Source of the DNA: Owenia fusiformis
Lineage: Eukaryota > Annelida > Polychaeta > Sabellida > Oweniidae
Assembly: GCA_903813345.2 (NCBI GenBank)
Contig: CAIIXF020000003.1
Span: 11,732,931 to 11,796,930, forward strand
Length of the DNA: 64,000 nucleotides
Direction: 5' to 3'
Below the pieces are notes generated by a model. It saw only the letters and a program-made list of their open reading frames with translations. It was not told where the DNA came from and did not search any database. Position numbers and translations under genes: made by a program. Positions 22,541 through 35,966 of this stretch are shown in pieces. Position 1 is the stretch's first letter, and each line of letters begins with the position of its first letter.

Positions 22541-24815
22541 ACTTGCAACGTTGAGGAATGTCAAAATCATGAATCGGATGTCAATGCTCGGGTACAACGT
22601 CAAAGAATGTCAAAATGGGATGTTCAGCAATCTGCAAGTGCAACGTCAAGTTCGGAATGTCAAAATGGGATGTTGAAAATTGTTCAAGTGCAACGCCAAG
22701 GAATGGCAAGATAGGATGTCCAGCAATGTTCAAGTGCAACGCCAAGGAATGGCAAAATAGGATGTCCAGCAATGTTTAAGTGCAACGCCAAGGAATGGCA
22801 AAATGGGATGTCCAGCAATGTTCAAGTCCAATGTCAACGAATGGCAAAATGGGATGTCCAGCAATGTTAAAGTGCAACGTCAACGAATGGCAAAATGGGA
22901 TGTCCAGCATTGTTCAAGTCCAATGTCAACGAAAGACAAAATAGGATGTCCAGCAATGTTGAAGTGCAACAGTAACGAATGGCAAAATGGGATGTCCAGC
23001 AATGTTCAAGTGCAACGTCAACGAATGACAAAATAGGATGTCCAGTAATGTTCAAGTGCAACGTCAACGAATGGCAAAATAGGATGTCCAGCAATGTTCA
23101 AGTGCAACGCCAAGGAATGGCAAAATAGGATTTCCAGCAATGTTCAAGTGCAACGTCAAGGAATGGCAAAATAGGATGTCCAGCAATGTTCAAGTCCAAC
23201 ATCGAAGAATGTCAAAATGGGATGTCCAGCAATGTTCAAGTGCAACGTCAACAAATGTCAAAATGGGATGTCCAGCAATCAAGTGCAACGCCAAGGAAAG
23301 GCAAAATAGGATGTCCAGCAATGTTCAAGTGCAACGCCAAGGAATGGCAAAATAGGATGTCCAGCAATGTTCAAGTGCAACGCCAAGGAATGGCAAAATG
23401 GGATATCCAGCAATGTTCAAGTTCAATGTCAACGAATGGCAAAATAGGATGTCCAGCAATGTTAAAGTGCAACGTCAACGAATGGCAAAATGGGATGTCC
23501 AGCAATGTTCAAGTCCAATGTCAACGAATGGCAAAATAGGATGTCCAGCAATGTTGAAGTGCAACAGTAACGAATGGCAAAATGGGATGTCCAGCAATGT
23601 TCAAGTGCAACGTCAACGAATGGCAAAATAGGATGTCCAGCAATGTTCAAGTGCAACGCCAAGGAATGGCAAAATAGGATTTCCAGCAATGTTCAAGTGC
23701 AACGTCAAGGAATGGCAAAATAGGATGTCCAGCAATGTTCAAGTCCAACGTCGAAGAATGTCAAAATGGGATGTCCAGCAATGTTCAAGTGCAACGTCAA
23801 CAAATGGCAAAATGGGATGTCCAGCAATGTTCAAGTGCAACGCCAAGGAAAGGCAAAATAGGATGTCCAGCAATGTTCAAGTGCAACGCCAAGGAATGGC
23901 AAAATAGGATGTCCAGCAATATTCAAGTGCAACGCCAAGGAATGGCAAAATGGGATGTCCAGCAATGTTCAAGTCCAATGTCAACGAATGGCAAAATAGG
24001 ATGTCCAGCAATGTTAAAGTGCAACGTCAACGAATGGCAAAATGGGATGTCCAGCAATGTTCAAGTCCAATGTCAACGAATGGCAAAATAGGATGTCCAG
24101 CAATGTTGAAGTGCAACAGTAACGAATGGCAAAATGGGATGTCCAGCAATGTTCAAGTGCAACGTCAACGAATGGCAAAATAGGATGTCCAGCAATGTTT
24201 AGGTGCAACGTCAAGGAATTTCAAAATGAGATACCGGGACATGTCCAAGTGCAACGTCAAGGAATGTCAAATTAGGATGTCCAGCAATGATTAAATGCAG
24301 CGTCAAAGAATGTCAAAATTGGATGTCCAGCAATGTTCAAGTGCAACGTTGAGGAATTTTAAAATGGGATGTCCAATTTTCAAGTGCATCGTCGAGGAAT
24401 GTAAGAATGAGATGTCCATCAATTTTAAGTGCAACGTCGAGGAATGTCAAAAAGGGATGTCCAGCAATACTAGTATTCAAGTGCAAACGTGATGGAATGT
24501 CAAAATGTGATGTCCAGCAATGTTAAAGTGCAACGTCAACGAATGGCAAAATGGGATGTCCAGCATTGTTCAAGTCCAATGTCAACGAATGCCAAAATGG
24601 GATGCACAGCAATGTTCAAGTGCAACGCCAAGGAATGGCAAAATGGGATGTCCAGCAATTTTCAAGGACAACGTCAACGAATTCCAAAATGGGATGTCCA
24701 GCAATGATCAAGTGCAACGTCAAGGAATGCCAAAATGGGATGTCCAGCAATGATCAAGTCAAACGTCGAAGAATGTCAAAATTGGATGTCCAGCAATCAA
24801 GTGCAACGTCAAGAA
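22541..24815. repeat. 46-bp minisatellite, ~49 copies
   Basis: The unit contains GTGCAACGTCAACGAATGGC then AAAATGGGATGTCCAGCAATGTTCAA-type sequence, total 46 bp. Copies differ at a few positions (GGGATG/AGGATG, AACGCC/AACGTC, GAATGGC/GAATGTC) and decay at both ends. A marker variant (AACAGTAACGAATGG) recurs at 22971, 23566 and 24118, spacings of 595 and 552 bp, i.e. 13 units minus 3 bp and exactly 12 units. This shows a higher-order block. Because 46 is not a multiple of three, overlapping ORFs appear in all frames; they are by-products. Confidence 0.95.
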
Positions 24816-24829
24816 CGTCTAAATAAAAC

Positions 24830-25150
24830 GAATGTAAATTTAATATGCCAATGTTTTTGTATAAATAGATGTGGGACCCAGCAGATATAGTATTCATAAT
24901 ATGATGATTATATATAATATTAAAGTTATACATGTTGACATCACATTTATATAAAAATCTAAGCCATTGCTTTAATAATTACAATATATATGTACATGTA
25001 TATCTTACACATAGGATTACTATACTAGCCAATGATGTGTCAAGTTTTCCATGTGTACACGGAACATAATATGCCATTTCATATTATATATTCAAAAAGA
25101 TCGGATTTAAAATATCGATTTACTCTTATCTTATTTAGTACAATTTCGTC
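24830..25150. other. AT-rich spacer, nothing recognised
   Basis: Simple AT-rich sequence between the minisatellite and the LINE fragment. Confidence 0.4.
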
Positions 25151-25157
25151 TTTTCTA

Positions 25158-26190
25158 TCAAGATTCTGTATGTAGGAGGTTGAAATTGTAGGTTCCATTA
25201 GTGAGATGATCGTTTAGTTGTTTTTTGAAAAGTGAGAAGCTGTTCGTTTCCTTATGGTCTCTAGGAAGACGGTTCGACAAGGTTATCATTGAGCAAACTG
25301 TTCCCGTTTCCAGTTTTTTACTAATTGAGCCTGGTAATTTGTAGTCGTTGGTTGTTCTAAGAACTCGCGTCTGAGGTGATTTATATCGTTGAAAAATCCC
25401 TTTTACGTAAGGTGGTACCAAATTGTTTTGAATCTTGAACATAACACGCAATTTCTGTTCATCCCGTCTATTTTGAAGATTACCCCAATTTAATATTGCA
25501 AGGTTTTTTTCGGTGCTTGCACCTTGCATAACACCAGAACAAATAACAGCTCCCCTATAATGTAGCTTGTCTAACTGCTCTAGGATGGTAGCTGGAGCAG
25601 CGTCATAAATGATATCACAATAGTGGGATGGGACAGGATAAAGGAAGAGTAAATTTTTTCCAATCTATGTAAAAGTGCCATAAGTGGATTTAACAATTTT
25701 TTGAACTTTACCTTCTAGATATTCAATATGGGTTTTGAAAGTTAACTTTTCATCAAGAATTAGACCGAGGTGCTTATGATATTTAATTTGATCTATTGGA
25801 GTGTCATTGAAAACAAAGTTTGAATATGCTCTCTCAATTGGTCTATTTGTTTTAAAGATCAATTCGTGACTTTTTTGTGGTGCGAAGGTTAGTCCCCATT
25901 TCTGGGACCACATTTGAATATGAATTAAGTCCTCTTGAAGGACTTGGCTATTTATTTGGTGATTTCTTGGGTCAACAGGACAAAAAATTGATGTGTCTTT
26001 CGCATAGATAAAACATTTTGAGTTTAAGTCGTCTGTTATGTCATTAAGATATAACAAAAAGAAAATCGGTGCCCATATTGAGCCTTGGGGGACTCCAGAG
26101 TTGATTTGACCGACTTTACTAGACCTTGACAATTCATCATTGATCTTAATTTTAATTGTTCTGTTTGTGAGGTAAGATTGAAAAAGGTAA
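25158..26190 (-). pseudogene. Degenerate non-LTR retrotransposon (Jockey-like) reverse transcriptase fragment
   Basis: Translation in the minus strand gives the last part of a LINE reverse transcriptase: SYLTNRTIKIKIN, then the B-domain motif SGVPQGSIWAPIFFLLYLND. The catalytic box reads YAKDTSIF where active enzymes have YADD. After a frame change near 25665 a second shifted piece (YCDIIYDAAPATILEQLDKL) runs into the thumb/C-terminal region (LNWGNLQNRRDEQKL) ending at a stop near 25158. The 5' part (endonuclease, fingers) is absent. With at least two frame disruptions and the altered catalytic motif it is dead. Clade assignment (Jockey superfamily) is by motif style only. Confidence 0.85.
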
Positions 26191-26194
26191 CTTT

Positions 26195-29100
26195 ATATAT
26201 CCCCGATATCGTGGTAAAATGAACTTTTGGAAGTGTGAACTGTGCTCTTCATACGGTAAGATAGCATATAAATATGTCTCAATCGAGGAAAATGGTTTGA
26301 TTACAACTTTAAGTTAATTTCTAACGGTGTAATATTTTTTTCATGGACCTAAAATTCTGCTTATTGTTTAAACTGTTAAACTTATACTGTTTGGAACAAA
26401 AATAATGATACGTGGATTTGCTGAAGTGAGGATTTCCCATGTTAAAAATAAGAGAATTTTCAAGAGGCCATACATCAGTGGGTGACAGTATACAAAATGT
26501 AAAATATACACATTTTAAGGGATATGTACAGTATCTTGACAATATTTGAGACTATATGGCTTTCAGAACACCATGGTTTGGATATGGTGATAAAACTGTG
26601 TTCCAAACTGTATTTGAAAACTTATCTGACTGAAATTCTTGCTCAAATGCACAGCCCAAAAAATGAGGTGCCGGGGAGTTCCTAGTGGTCCTAGTGGTCT
26701 GCTTGCAACCCTGGGGAATCCTATTGCTTGCAACCCTGGGGAATCCTATTGGTTCACATAAAAACTGCTAAAACTTGCAAACAAGAACCATAACATTACA
26801 TTACTGAACATGAATTTCCGGAGACTGACACGTCAAGTTAAAAGGATTCCAAGCTTTGAATAACCCACATCCGGAGTGTTTTTTTGTAAATGTATCTAGA
26901 TACTGCTGAGTTCAAGAAAGACAAAATTTCCAATCTTGTTTGAGAAGACAATATTACCAATTATTTTGTTTGAGTGTGATCATTTTTCGTAAAAAAACAT
27001 CATTTTTTCATATTGTTAATTTGATACAAAAGGGCATAAGCGAAAAATAATGGTAGTCTAATGGAAAAATCGAATAAAAAGTAAGCACATCATTAATCTT
27101 TCTATCATTAATAATTATGCATGTTGTAATAAACATTTTATTATCACCGATTGGGTATCTCAATCGAGGCTTTACACGCATTTAGCATTATTACAAATAT
27201 GTTTCGGAAGTCCACACCGGCCGCTGAACACCGTCCACAAGAAAGTTGGAGACTTTCTGGTGGTAAAGCGAAAACCAGGGACAATTACCCTCTTACCCTC
27301 TGATGACGCATTTTGCATTTTAATAAGGACTTCTATATAAGTAGCGAGGAAGGGTCTCCGTGTACCCGAAAGATATACATTTTTAATTGAAGTTTTACAT
27401 CGACATAGAAAAATAAAAATCGCTCCAGAGATGACAATGTTTACATCAAAATTCTTTAAGTAGATAACCTCTTGGTGTAAAAAATCTAAAAAGTCTATTA
27501 GTCTAGATGCGAGAAGAAATAATAATTTACGTCATTGAATATTCAAAATGTCCCATTTCATTTTTTTAACTTTTCAATGGCACAATATACTTACACATGT
27601 TTTTAGTATTAATGATCATAAATAATTTTAATTTATAAAGTTATTAAGATAACATTGATATAAAAATATAAAACCATTGCTTTAATACAATAATGCATTC
27701 TACACATCTGACTATAGAAAATCGTGGATGGGGTAGCCTCCGATTATTTTACCAACTTAATCTTAATCGATTGGACGCAACAATTTGCCTGTTCCAAAAT
27801 ATGTTGCTCTTCCCCATTGACGGGTACAAGAAAATACATATGACCAACTGCTAATAAACGTTTATTCTTCCTATCCAAGATATAAATTACGCCTTCCTAC
27901 TTTTTTCAGATGAGATATACGGGTATTATAGTCATTGATATTGATACTCACCAACCGTGAAATTCCTCACCCCAGTGTCTCAGCACCATTAACGCTATTC
28001 TGCCCGTTAAAAGCACAAAGCCTGTGCGTGGCCTTTGTAAGACGAGCTCCCCTTTCCCATTCCCACTACCGGACTATATATACCGAGAGCATAGGCAGGG
28101 ACAGTAATCCGCCACGCCCTATCCATGCATCAATCGGCTACTTGATGTCCATATATTCCTTGTCTTCAATTATCTGGTCATCTTTAGTTATTAATTATAC
28201 CATTTGATCTAGTTTACCAATTTCAGGCAAGTAGCTGATAGGATTATGATTAATGGGTTACCAGTTCTGTTTTATTTCTGCAAGTAATTGATGTAGATAT
28301 TAAAATACATTATGGGTACAATGGAAGTAATGTCTATGTTGTATAATTAATATTGTGCAAATGTACGGGTTGAATTGGGTTATTTCTCTGTCCGGTGATG
28401 CATAAATAATAGGGAGGTAAAGATAAACGTTTTAAGGGAACTTGTTAGCGAAGGATTAGTATTGACTTGCCCGTAGTATGTTTACTTGTCCGATTGAGTA
28501 TTATAACGATGTGAGGAAAATAGTTTCACCTGTAAAAAAGAATTGAGAGGGACGGTAATCTTTGAGGCCAAAATATTACAACCTCGTCTGCAGGTGTAGC
28601 TAGAAACGTGTTGCTTATCCACCTTATTATAATACGGGCTCGAATATGTAACTGATAGTAAAACAATATACAATGAAACCAATAAAACCGAGCTCCTTTC
28701 TAATCCAAACAATTCTCAATGCGAACGTGTTTGGTCCAAAGTTAGTTATCTCCCATCATATCGCATAAACCTTGAAGAAATGTGAACACCTGCTTATCCA
28801 AACAACTGCAAGTTCTAGTCTTTCAAAACGTGACAAGAGATTGGCGGGAGTATATTTTCTGTAAATTGATAAATTCTATCAGAAGACACTCATAATCAAT
28901 TCTCCTCCAGGCAATGATATTTATGTATTACCTTTTAAGATCAATTGAAAGTACTGGACTTGAGTAAACTAAGATTACTGTTATCAACGGACTTATGGAT
29001 GAGATGGGATTACCTTGCATCGGAAATAAATATCTTAATGAGCTAAAAGCTTTATGCCAGTGATTAAACAGTTCTTAAAGTTATCCTTATTTCTTACCTT

Positions 29101-30699
29101 CATCGGCTGACATGTGAATGGAAGTCATAGACATTGGTTTTATACATTTCAATGTGTTGTCCCTACATGCCAGCATACTCAAATTCATTTGCATATGATT
29201 ATTTATGTGTTATTTTACATGTATTGGTCTGAATGATTATGACGTTTAATTCACGAAGAGATGATGTTTTAAATTAGAAGAACTTATGTTATTGATTCTA
29301 TGATAACACCTTCATATATCAATCATTATGCGTGGACGAACATTTCAATCTACTAGTTAGGCGGAGGAAGTGTAACAAACTAATAGGCCTAATACAGTAA
29401 ACCCCCATAGGGAAGGTTTCCTCTTATCCATAATATGGAGATTGTTGACTGTTTAAAGGGTAATAATCTGAGATTGTGGGATTTGAGATTTAAAAGTGGA
29501 ACGAGTATTGTAGTTACTAAGTTCCATTCCCATCACTTTTGGGAATACTCACTGCAGGGGAAACAAGATTGGCAAGCTCAAAAACGCGACTTCCTAAATG
29601 GCTGTACAGTGTTGATGCTCTAAAATCTACTACGCGTACATTGGATAAATGTCAGCCAAGTTTATTAAGTTATACTCTTGCATTAAGAATGCTTATTCAA
29701 ATAAGATCCAAAACTAAATTGGAATTTCAAATTGTCAGCAGATATCAATGAAAAATTAATGTATACAGTAGCATATTATATCCACCATGGTAGAGATCTA
29801 TTGAACACAATCAATTTTTCAAATTTTACATCTACATTCTCTCTGATCAAGGCGATAAACCTGACATATAGTGAAGATATATGAGCTTAGTGTATGTATG
29901 TATGTATATATTTATTGCCCTTTACATTTAACGATAAGATGGCAAGAAAACAATTCAATGTGTAAAATTCATAATATTCCTACACTGCAATGTCTCGCGA
30001 CTTATTTAGTTTTGTTCATTTGTATTTCTGGAATTAAATATTGATTAGGATTAATTAATAAAAAAATGACATGCCATGAAAAAATACATGCTATAAAATC
30101 ATCAATATTCAATCCTCCGGTAGCTTCCATTTGGGTAATTCTAAACACACCTGATCTGCTATTATTGGTGATAATGGCTATAATATAAACACTAGCTCAA
30201 TGTAGCATGCCATTCGTTGATTATACGTACATTTTGAAGGTTAAAGCTTCTCCAAATATGTTGCAAAGTTGTATTTCCATTAGTTGCTCATTCAAGAATA
30301 ATTACATTGTTGTTTGATAATTGTTAAACTGTGAGGCCTACAATGATATTTGTCAGGAACTTTTGAGCAAAATCTTAATTGTGACATGCGCTGATTATGC
30401 ATACTCTATCCATACTACTATTTAACACATCGTGTACTATATCTAGTATGCCGCCTTTCAATATGTTTGTGAACTATTTTGATTACACATGACAAGGTCA
30501 CATACTCTTTTAATAGTTTGGGTCAAGATTTTAACTTGCTGTAACAAGTAAAATAGTTCTCCCTATATATTATATTTTCTAAACCATTATACCGACTCAG
30601 TACATATTTCATATACTGCAGTAATTCTGAAAGATAAATATGTAACCTTTATGATGCAACAGGTGTCTGCTACATATTTGTAGTATCTTTGAAGTTATT
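26195..30699. other. Gene-poor intergenic DNA
   Basis: No ORF or exon chain I can defend. It contains a direct repeat (ccctggggaatcctattg twice at 26700-26750) and a TGTA microsatellite near 29894-29908. Short open frames here lack codon or family support. Confidence 0.45.
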
Positions 30700-31023
30700 G
30701 GGAAATCAGCAAGGAGGATTGGCTCCCAGAGTGCAACATCGATATTCTGTCCCATATATAGGCATGTCGTGCTACAAAATTTGAATTCCAACGACCGCCA
30801 TTTTGTTCACTTCAACATTTGAATCGTGAATTTTGGTCTTATTTCCTAACGAAAAATTCCAAAACTCACAGGAAATGATCAAGATTTTGGTTCGAATCTT
30901 TTGAACTGTTTATTTTGAATTTATAATCGGTTTTAATTTCAGAAAATAACGACATTTCGGTGTTTTCATCGTTGGAAAATATCGAGTTCGATTCTGGGAG
31001 CCAATCCTCCTTGGGAAATCAGG
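30700..31023. repeat. Inverted-repeat element, ~320 bp
   Basis: The left end (AAGGAGGATTGGCTCCCAGA, 30711-30730) and the right end (the reverse complement, TCTGGGAGCCAATCCTCCTT, about 30993-31012) are matching inverted repeats, with GGGAAATC at both outer sides. A related half-site (TTCTGGGAGTCAATTCTCCT) lies near 2823. Probably a miniature transposon. Confidence 0.55.
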
Positions 31024-32746
31024 AAAAGGTTGAAGATATTTCAGAGGGGGAGAAACACCAGGGTTCAAAGATGACATACGCTTATAATGTAAGTAAATCT
31101 GTATTGAGATGACATCGTCGCTGATTGGTTAAAAGTCGACAAACAAATGACGTCATCAATGGCGGTTTCAAAATTTTCGAAATATGCTTCGAATGATATT
31201 ATCTTCATTTCTGGCGTGTTAACCAATATCATAGCTTCTCATTTCACATCAAGATAAAGAATGGTGTACGGAATATGCCTATATCAATTTTAAACATTCC
31301 ATCGAAGTGTAGTATTTGATAACTAGCCGATGAAAATGCGAACGAACGAAGGTGGTAAGCAAGAGAGGTAATTATGTCTGTCATCTTTAAACTCTGGGGG
31401 TTTCCCTCCTCTTAAGATATTTTGTACAATTCGACATCCGCCATATTGGATTGTTTTCTCTGTCTACTGAACCATGTGCTTAGGATTCACAGTGTGAGGT
31501 AAGCCCTAGTTGCTTTACCCAAACCCATGCTCACAGCATAGCAGCCTCTGTAGTCAGGTAAATTATTTCATCACTGAATTTTGTATTTGTAATTGCTGGC
31601 ACATAACAATTTTATGTTAGTCTCAGGTAATTGTAAAATCACTTTGACATTGTACAAATTACCATGACATTTTTTAAGATCAACGTGACGTTTTGATGAA
31701 GTCATGAGTCGTATGCACTCAATGTTTTTTATGCTTCGGGCATTGATTGGGGATGCTCTAGTTTCATTATAATTTACTTAATCCCCATTTCAAAAAATTG
31801 TTTTGCCGATTAAAACATGAAACATTGATATGCATAGGAGATATGATTTTTTAATATATTGCTGCTATTTATATTTTCAGGCTAACCAACACCGGGTACC
31901 ACTGGTCACTCGTCTTTGTTTTATTCTTTTATGATATGTAATGAATGTAAACATATTTAGGAAGTTTATATTGTTTGAACTGATAGAACAGAATGTAAAC
32001 AGATTAAGGTAGTTGCCTTAATTGTACATGGTTTGAACTGATAGCTATAGAGTATGGTTTAGACTGAGAGACTAGATATATGAATATTAAATAAAAAAAA
32101 GTTTTCTGTTTAATTGGAATAAACGCCCCTCATAAAAGTGTCAATGTTTTTCAATTTAGACGTTGAAATGAAATGTGAATTTGTGATGAGTAATTCAGAC
32201 GTTTACTTGTGGATTGCAAAGGCCTGCTGCCGTACTCTTAGGGACCAGGAAAACATAATTTATAAATGATGTATATTGTAGTATGTTATGTATATTAATG
32301 TTCTTTATCGCACAAATAGTGACTATTTGTAAAAGACTTTTATCCAGGACTAAGTGTGACATTTTACCTTAAACTTATTGTATGTAATTATTTACTATTA
32401 TATTAATTCTATATATAGTGTCTTATAGATAGACCGTCAACGGTCCATGGTGTTTTCCCAGGACAAAAATAAACAATCCAATACAAAATACAAAACAAAA
32501 CGGGGCGTATAACAAATCATTTTAATTCCTGCAATCACAGGACGTTCATTTTCTCAATCATATGTAATGGTATTACTGAAAATATATTATGTTGCAATTG
32601 TTATGAATTTACTTATATTTTATTTATATTAGCAACTGTGTATTAATAAAAACAAAATTTATATAAGGTGTTTTTTCATTCGTAATTATATTTTGCGTAA
32701 TGCTACATTGTCTGTTAATAACTAAGCAGCCAAACCAAGAGTAACA
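31024..32746. other. Intergenic and 3' flank of SOD block B
   Basis: No gene seen. A minus-strand AATAAA at 32619-32624, about 125 bp past the block B stop, may be its polyadenylation signal. Confidence 0.4.
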
Positions 32747-35700
32747 TTATGATATATCACTGCCCGTGTTAGGATACTCCCAGTGTTTGTGAGACGTTAG
32801 TGATATAGTACAACATTCCCGTCTCCCTGTGATGTTACTTTCATCACGATCGTGTTGTCCGGTGACCTCATGAACCTAGTTGTGGAGAAAATGATTCTTA
32901 TTTATTAGTGAAGACAAACAAATGTAATATTTTTCTTGCCTTTGAGGACGTTACGGCGTTGTTCTATCCTGATCAAGTTGAGAGTTTTATCACTCAAAAT
33001 CTGATATACTCAATATACTATACGGAGCGCGTGGCTCCAGCTATACCCATGGAAGGATGTGGCTTGGGATTCAAGATTTGTTCATAGGCATTATTAGTGA
33101 GTTGATCTTATTAAAATCCCTACACTGACATTATTACTTGTATTTTCACCTACCACTACACTACGGCCAACAATATTGTACGGTCCAGCAAGAGCGATGT
33201 GCGTTTTGAGAATGTTCTGCACTGTCAACTTTTCTCCAATTACATTTACCACTCCTAGTAAGCCAAATGACCTTTAAAAATATAAATTCGATTATTTGAT
33301 TTTTATAGAAATCTCTTAAATACAAAGGTTTTAAATCCGTGGTGACTCTTTTGATAGATTGTGATGTGTACATTCATAAAAAACAAAAAAGTACATTTTG
33401 AAACCAAATAAGGAATCGATGAATAGAGCGAGAAGTGCTCTATGTTGTTTATTCGTTAATTATGCCCTCATACTGTAACATACCTATGACTTCCGGCAGT
33501 TGGTTTAAAAATCATACCAGTATTTTCGCATCCATCCCAAACTTCTCCGTATTCGTGAATGTTGAATTCAAATTGAGATACGTCTAAGTTTTCGGAAGTT
33601 TCCAGAGATATTTTGGTATATGTACGGCCTCCATTGGCTAATTGTTTGAAATCTACTGACCCACCTACAATTTTGGAACCCTCTGTTAGCGTAGATTTAT
33701 GGCGGCCAGGTATCTGGAGTCGGCAATGTGCGTAGATGTACGCTACAATAACGTTTTAAATATATACAATGTCATGTACATATAAAATGCTGCAATTAAG
33801 AATATCAATTCAAAACAACATGCATGCAAATCACAGAATATCATCTACTCACGAACACATTCTATATGGTACAAGGTATCCACTTCCTTTATGGTTGGGT
33901 CTGGTCCTTTAACACACTGGCAACTTTCACGGTTATGCATGAACTTTGACATTCTTGGGATATGTTTTCCAGAAGCAGGGTGACTACAACCTGAAATTAT
34001 ATAGCAATGGTCTTTGACTTTTCAACATTTCACAAGTTTCATAACATTTGGTCTAATGAGGAATTCCCTCGGCCTCTAAAATAGATTTCCCAAAATACTT
34101 AAAACCAACCTTTTAGCTGAATGTTATCAATTTCAAATAAGATACCACTGACTCTAACTAAATTTTGAATTACAAATCATTCAAATCAAAGTCCTTTCTA
34201 ATGGTAGCTATTTCCTATGCTAAGATTAGATCATGATTTTGCCCTAAGCAATTAAGTGTTTACAAATGAGTTCTGACTAGGCCCAAACAGTTTTCGTGTG
34301 CTAGAAATGAAGCAGTCTGGCACAACTGACAATGATTCTTAAAATGAACGATTGCAAAGCTTGTCAAGAGCAAGCCCGACTCTATTAAAACGAAAATGGA
34401 AATTAAAGTGAATTAATAAACCCAATAACGAGACAAAGATCCTTTATTCTGCTAGTCGTGTTGCTACAAATTATTAGAATCCTAGGTACAGCTTTTATCA
34501 ACTCTGGCTGGGGAATTGAATTAAGTTTATCAACCAAATGGCAACGGAATGTACCTTTAGAATTGAACATTAATACTATACAAGAACTGTTCAGAAATCA
34601 ATATACTAAATGGAAAAATAAATGGTTTTAGCTACTATACAATAATTTCTTTGATGGCTCTGTCAAACAAAGCGGTTAGAATAAAAATAGAAAAATAGTT
34701 CTAGTATGTAATAGAGTCAATTACACTAGTGTACAAGAACTTGAGGAGCATATCTTAATTTTATTTTCGAGTATATTTTCATGAAAAATTTAACAGACAC
34801 CAGGGCTGTCCTGTTAAATGTCAATGCATTTCTATTGACAGAATATTATTTGTCGGAACAGTTTTATTGCTTATGAAATAAATGCCCTGAATATGCTAAA
34901 TATTCAGATAAAAGAAATGATTGAGGTGATGGTAAGTGGTATCTCAAGAGAATTTTGAAATTCAAATGACTGAAACTGGATCGATGATGTTCACCGATCA
35001 GAGATAGATACATCTTTTATAAAACGTTACGCTTGTACCACTTCATATCTTGAAAATCATCGTCACAAATTAAAATTCAATCTTTAATTGCTAGCGAGCC
35101 TATATGCAATATGAAAATTGATTGACACATAAAATTACCATTTTCAACAATTCATATTCAGACAAATTCCTGAATGATTGGGTTACTTTGTCATTTAAGT
35201 TACGGTGAACTAATCAACTCCATAGAAATGATATAATTCTAAAGTCTTGCAGTAGTCAGTTGTTATATCCGAACAAGAATTGCTTTGTGGAAATTGGAAT
35301 GCAAAAAGTTTCAACATGTTCTTTTATTGATTTCATACCTTTTAGACAGTTTTGTAGAAACTATTTTGCAATGTGTGAAAAGAATTTAATTTGAAGGTTT
35401 TCTGTAGTAGTATAGTGATTAGAAGAAACAGATGAAGCCAGCGAGAAATTGAAGAAACAAAGCATCGTCAAGGCCTTTCAATTTACCTCTGAGAACACAC
35501 AACTTTTGTGGTGGAAAGGGGGCAGCACCAGATGGGAGTTCTGGTGATCGACTAGTTTTACTGGTATCAATACAGCGACACCTATGTCTTTTCTCCCGCC
35601 ATTCATTTCCAATATTTTGAAAATCACCTCGACTACTTACACATTCTGTAAAAGAAGAAAATAAATTTTGATATGATCAATACATAATCATTGATAATGC

Positions 35701-35966
35701 CGATAATATTATGATATTAATGATAATGTTATGTCTGTCCCCGGGGTGTCTGTCGCTGTCTCAAAGCCTGACAAGATATGATATAGGAATGCCAGTTGAC
35801 CCATTCCCTCCCTCTTGATGATTAAGTTATGAAAGTGAGTTTTTCGGGTTTTCAATTAAATGAATTACTTTTGGGGCATCCCCAAATTTTCGTGCAGTTT
35901 ATTCCATGTTCTTGATTGCAGTCTTTGTAAAGGAATGCGATGGCGTCATCCGGGTAGTGGAGGCAT
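32747..35966 (-). CDS. Degenerate SOD-domain protein with twelve-cysteine module (block B), 5' exon not found
   Basis: Six exons join in frame to a TAA: 35966-35869, 35645-35487, 33990-33853, 33742-33484, 33271-33154 and 32875-32747. The first three encode a module with twelve cysteines (two CxC pairs, GCSHP, VKGPDP). The last three encode a Cu/Zn superoxide dismutase fold. The fold is clear (KIVGGSVDFKQLANGGRTYT, FNIHEYGEVWDGC, ALAGPYNIVGRSVVVHE, NITGRRECC) but ligands are lost: HxH reads NIH, the bridging His is Ile (NTGMIFKP), and RHVGD reads RSFGL. Only the last Cu His (VVVHE) and active-site Arg remain obvious. It is therefore probably not a dismutase. The first exon starts with one leftover base, so an upstream exon (signal peptide or linker) must exist between 35,967 and 39,296, or block B is spliced to block A. 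Confidence 0.83.

Noticed and set aside
22476-24826. Series of 65-118-codon ORFs on both strands
   Set aside because: Frame-cycling translation of the 46-bp minisatellite; identical logic gives ORFs in all frames.
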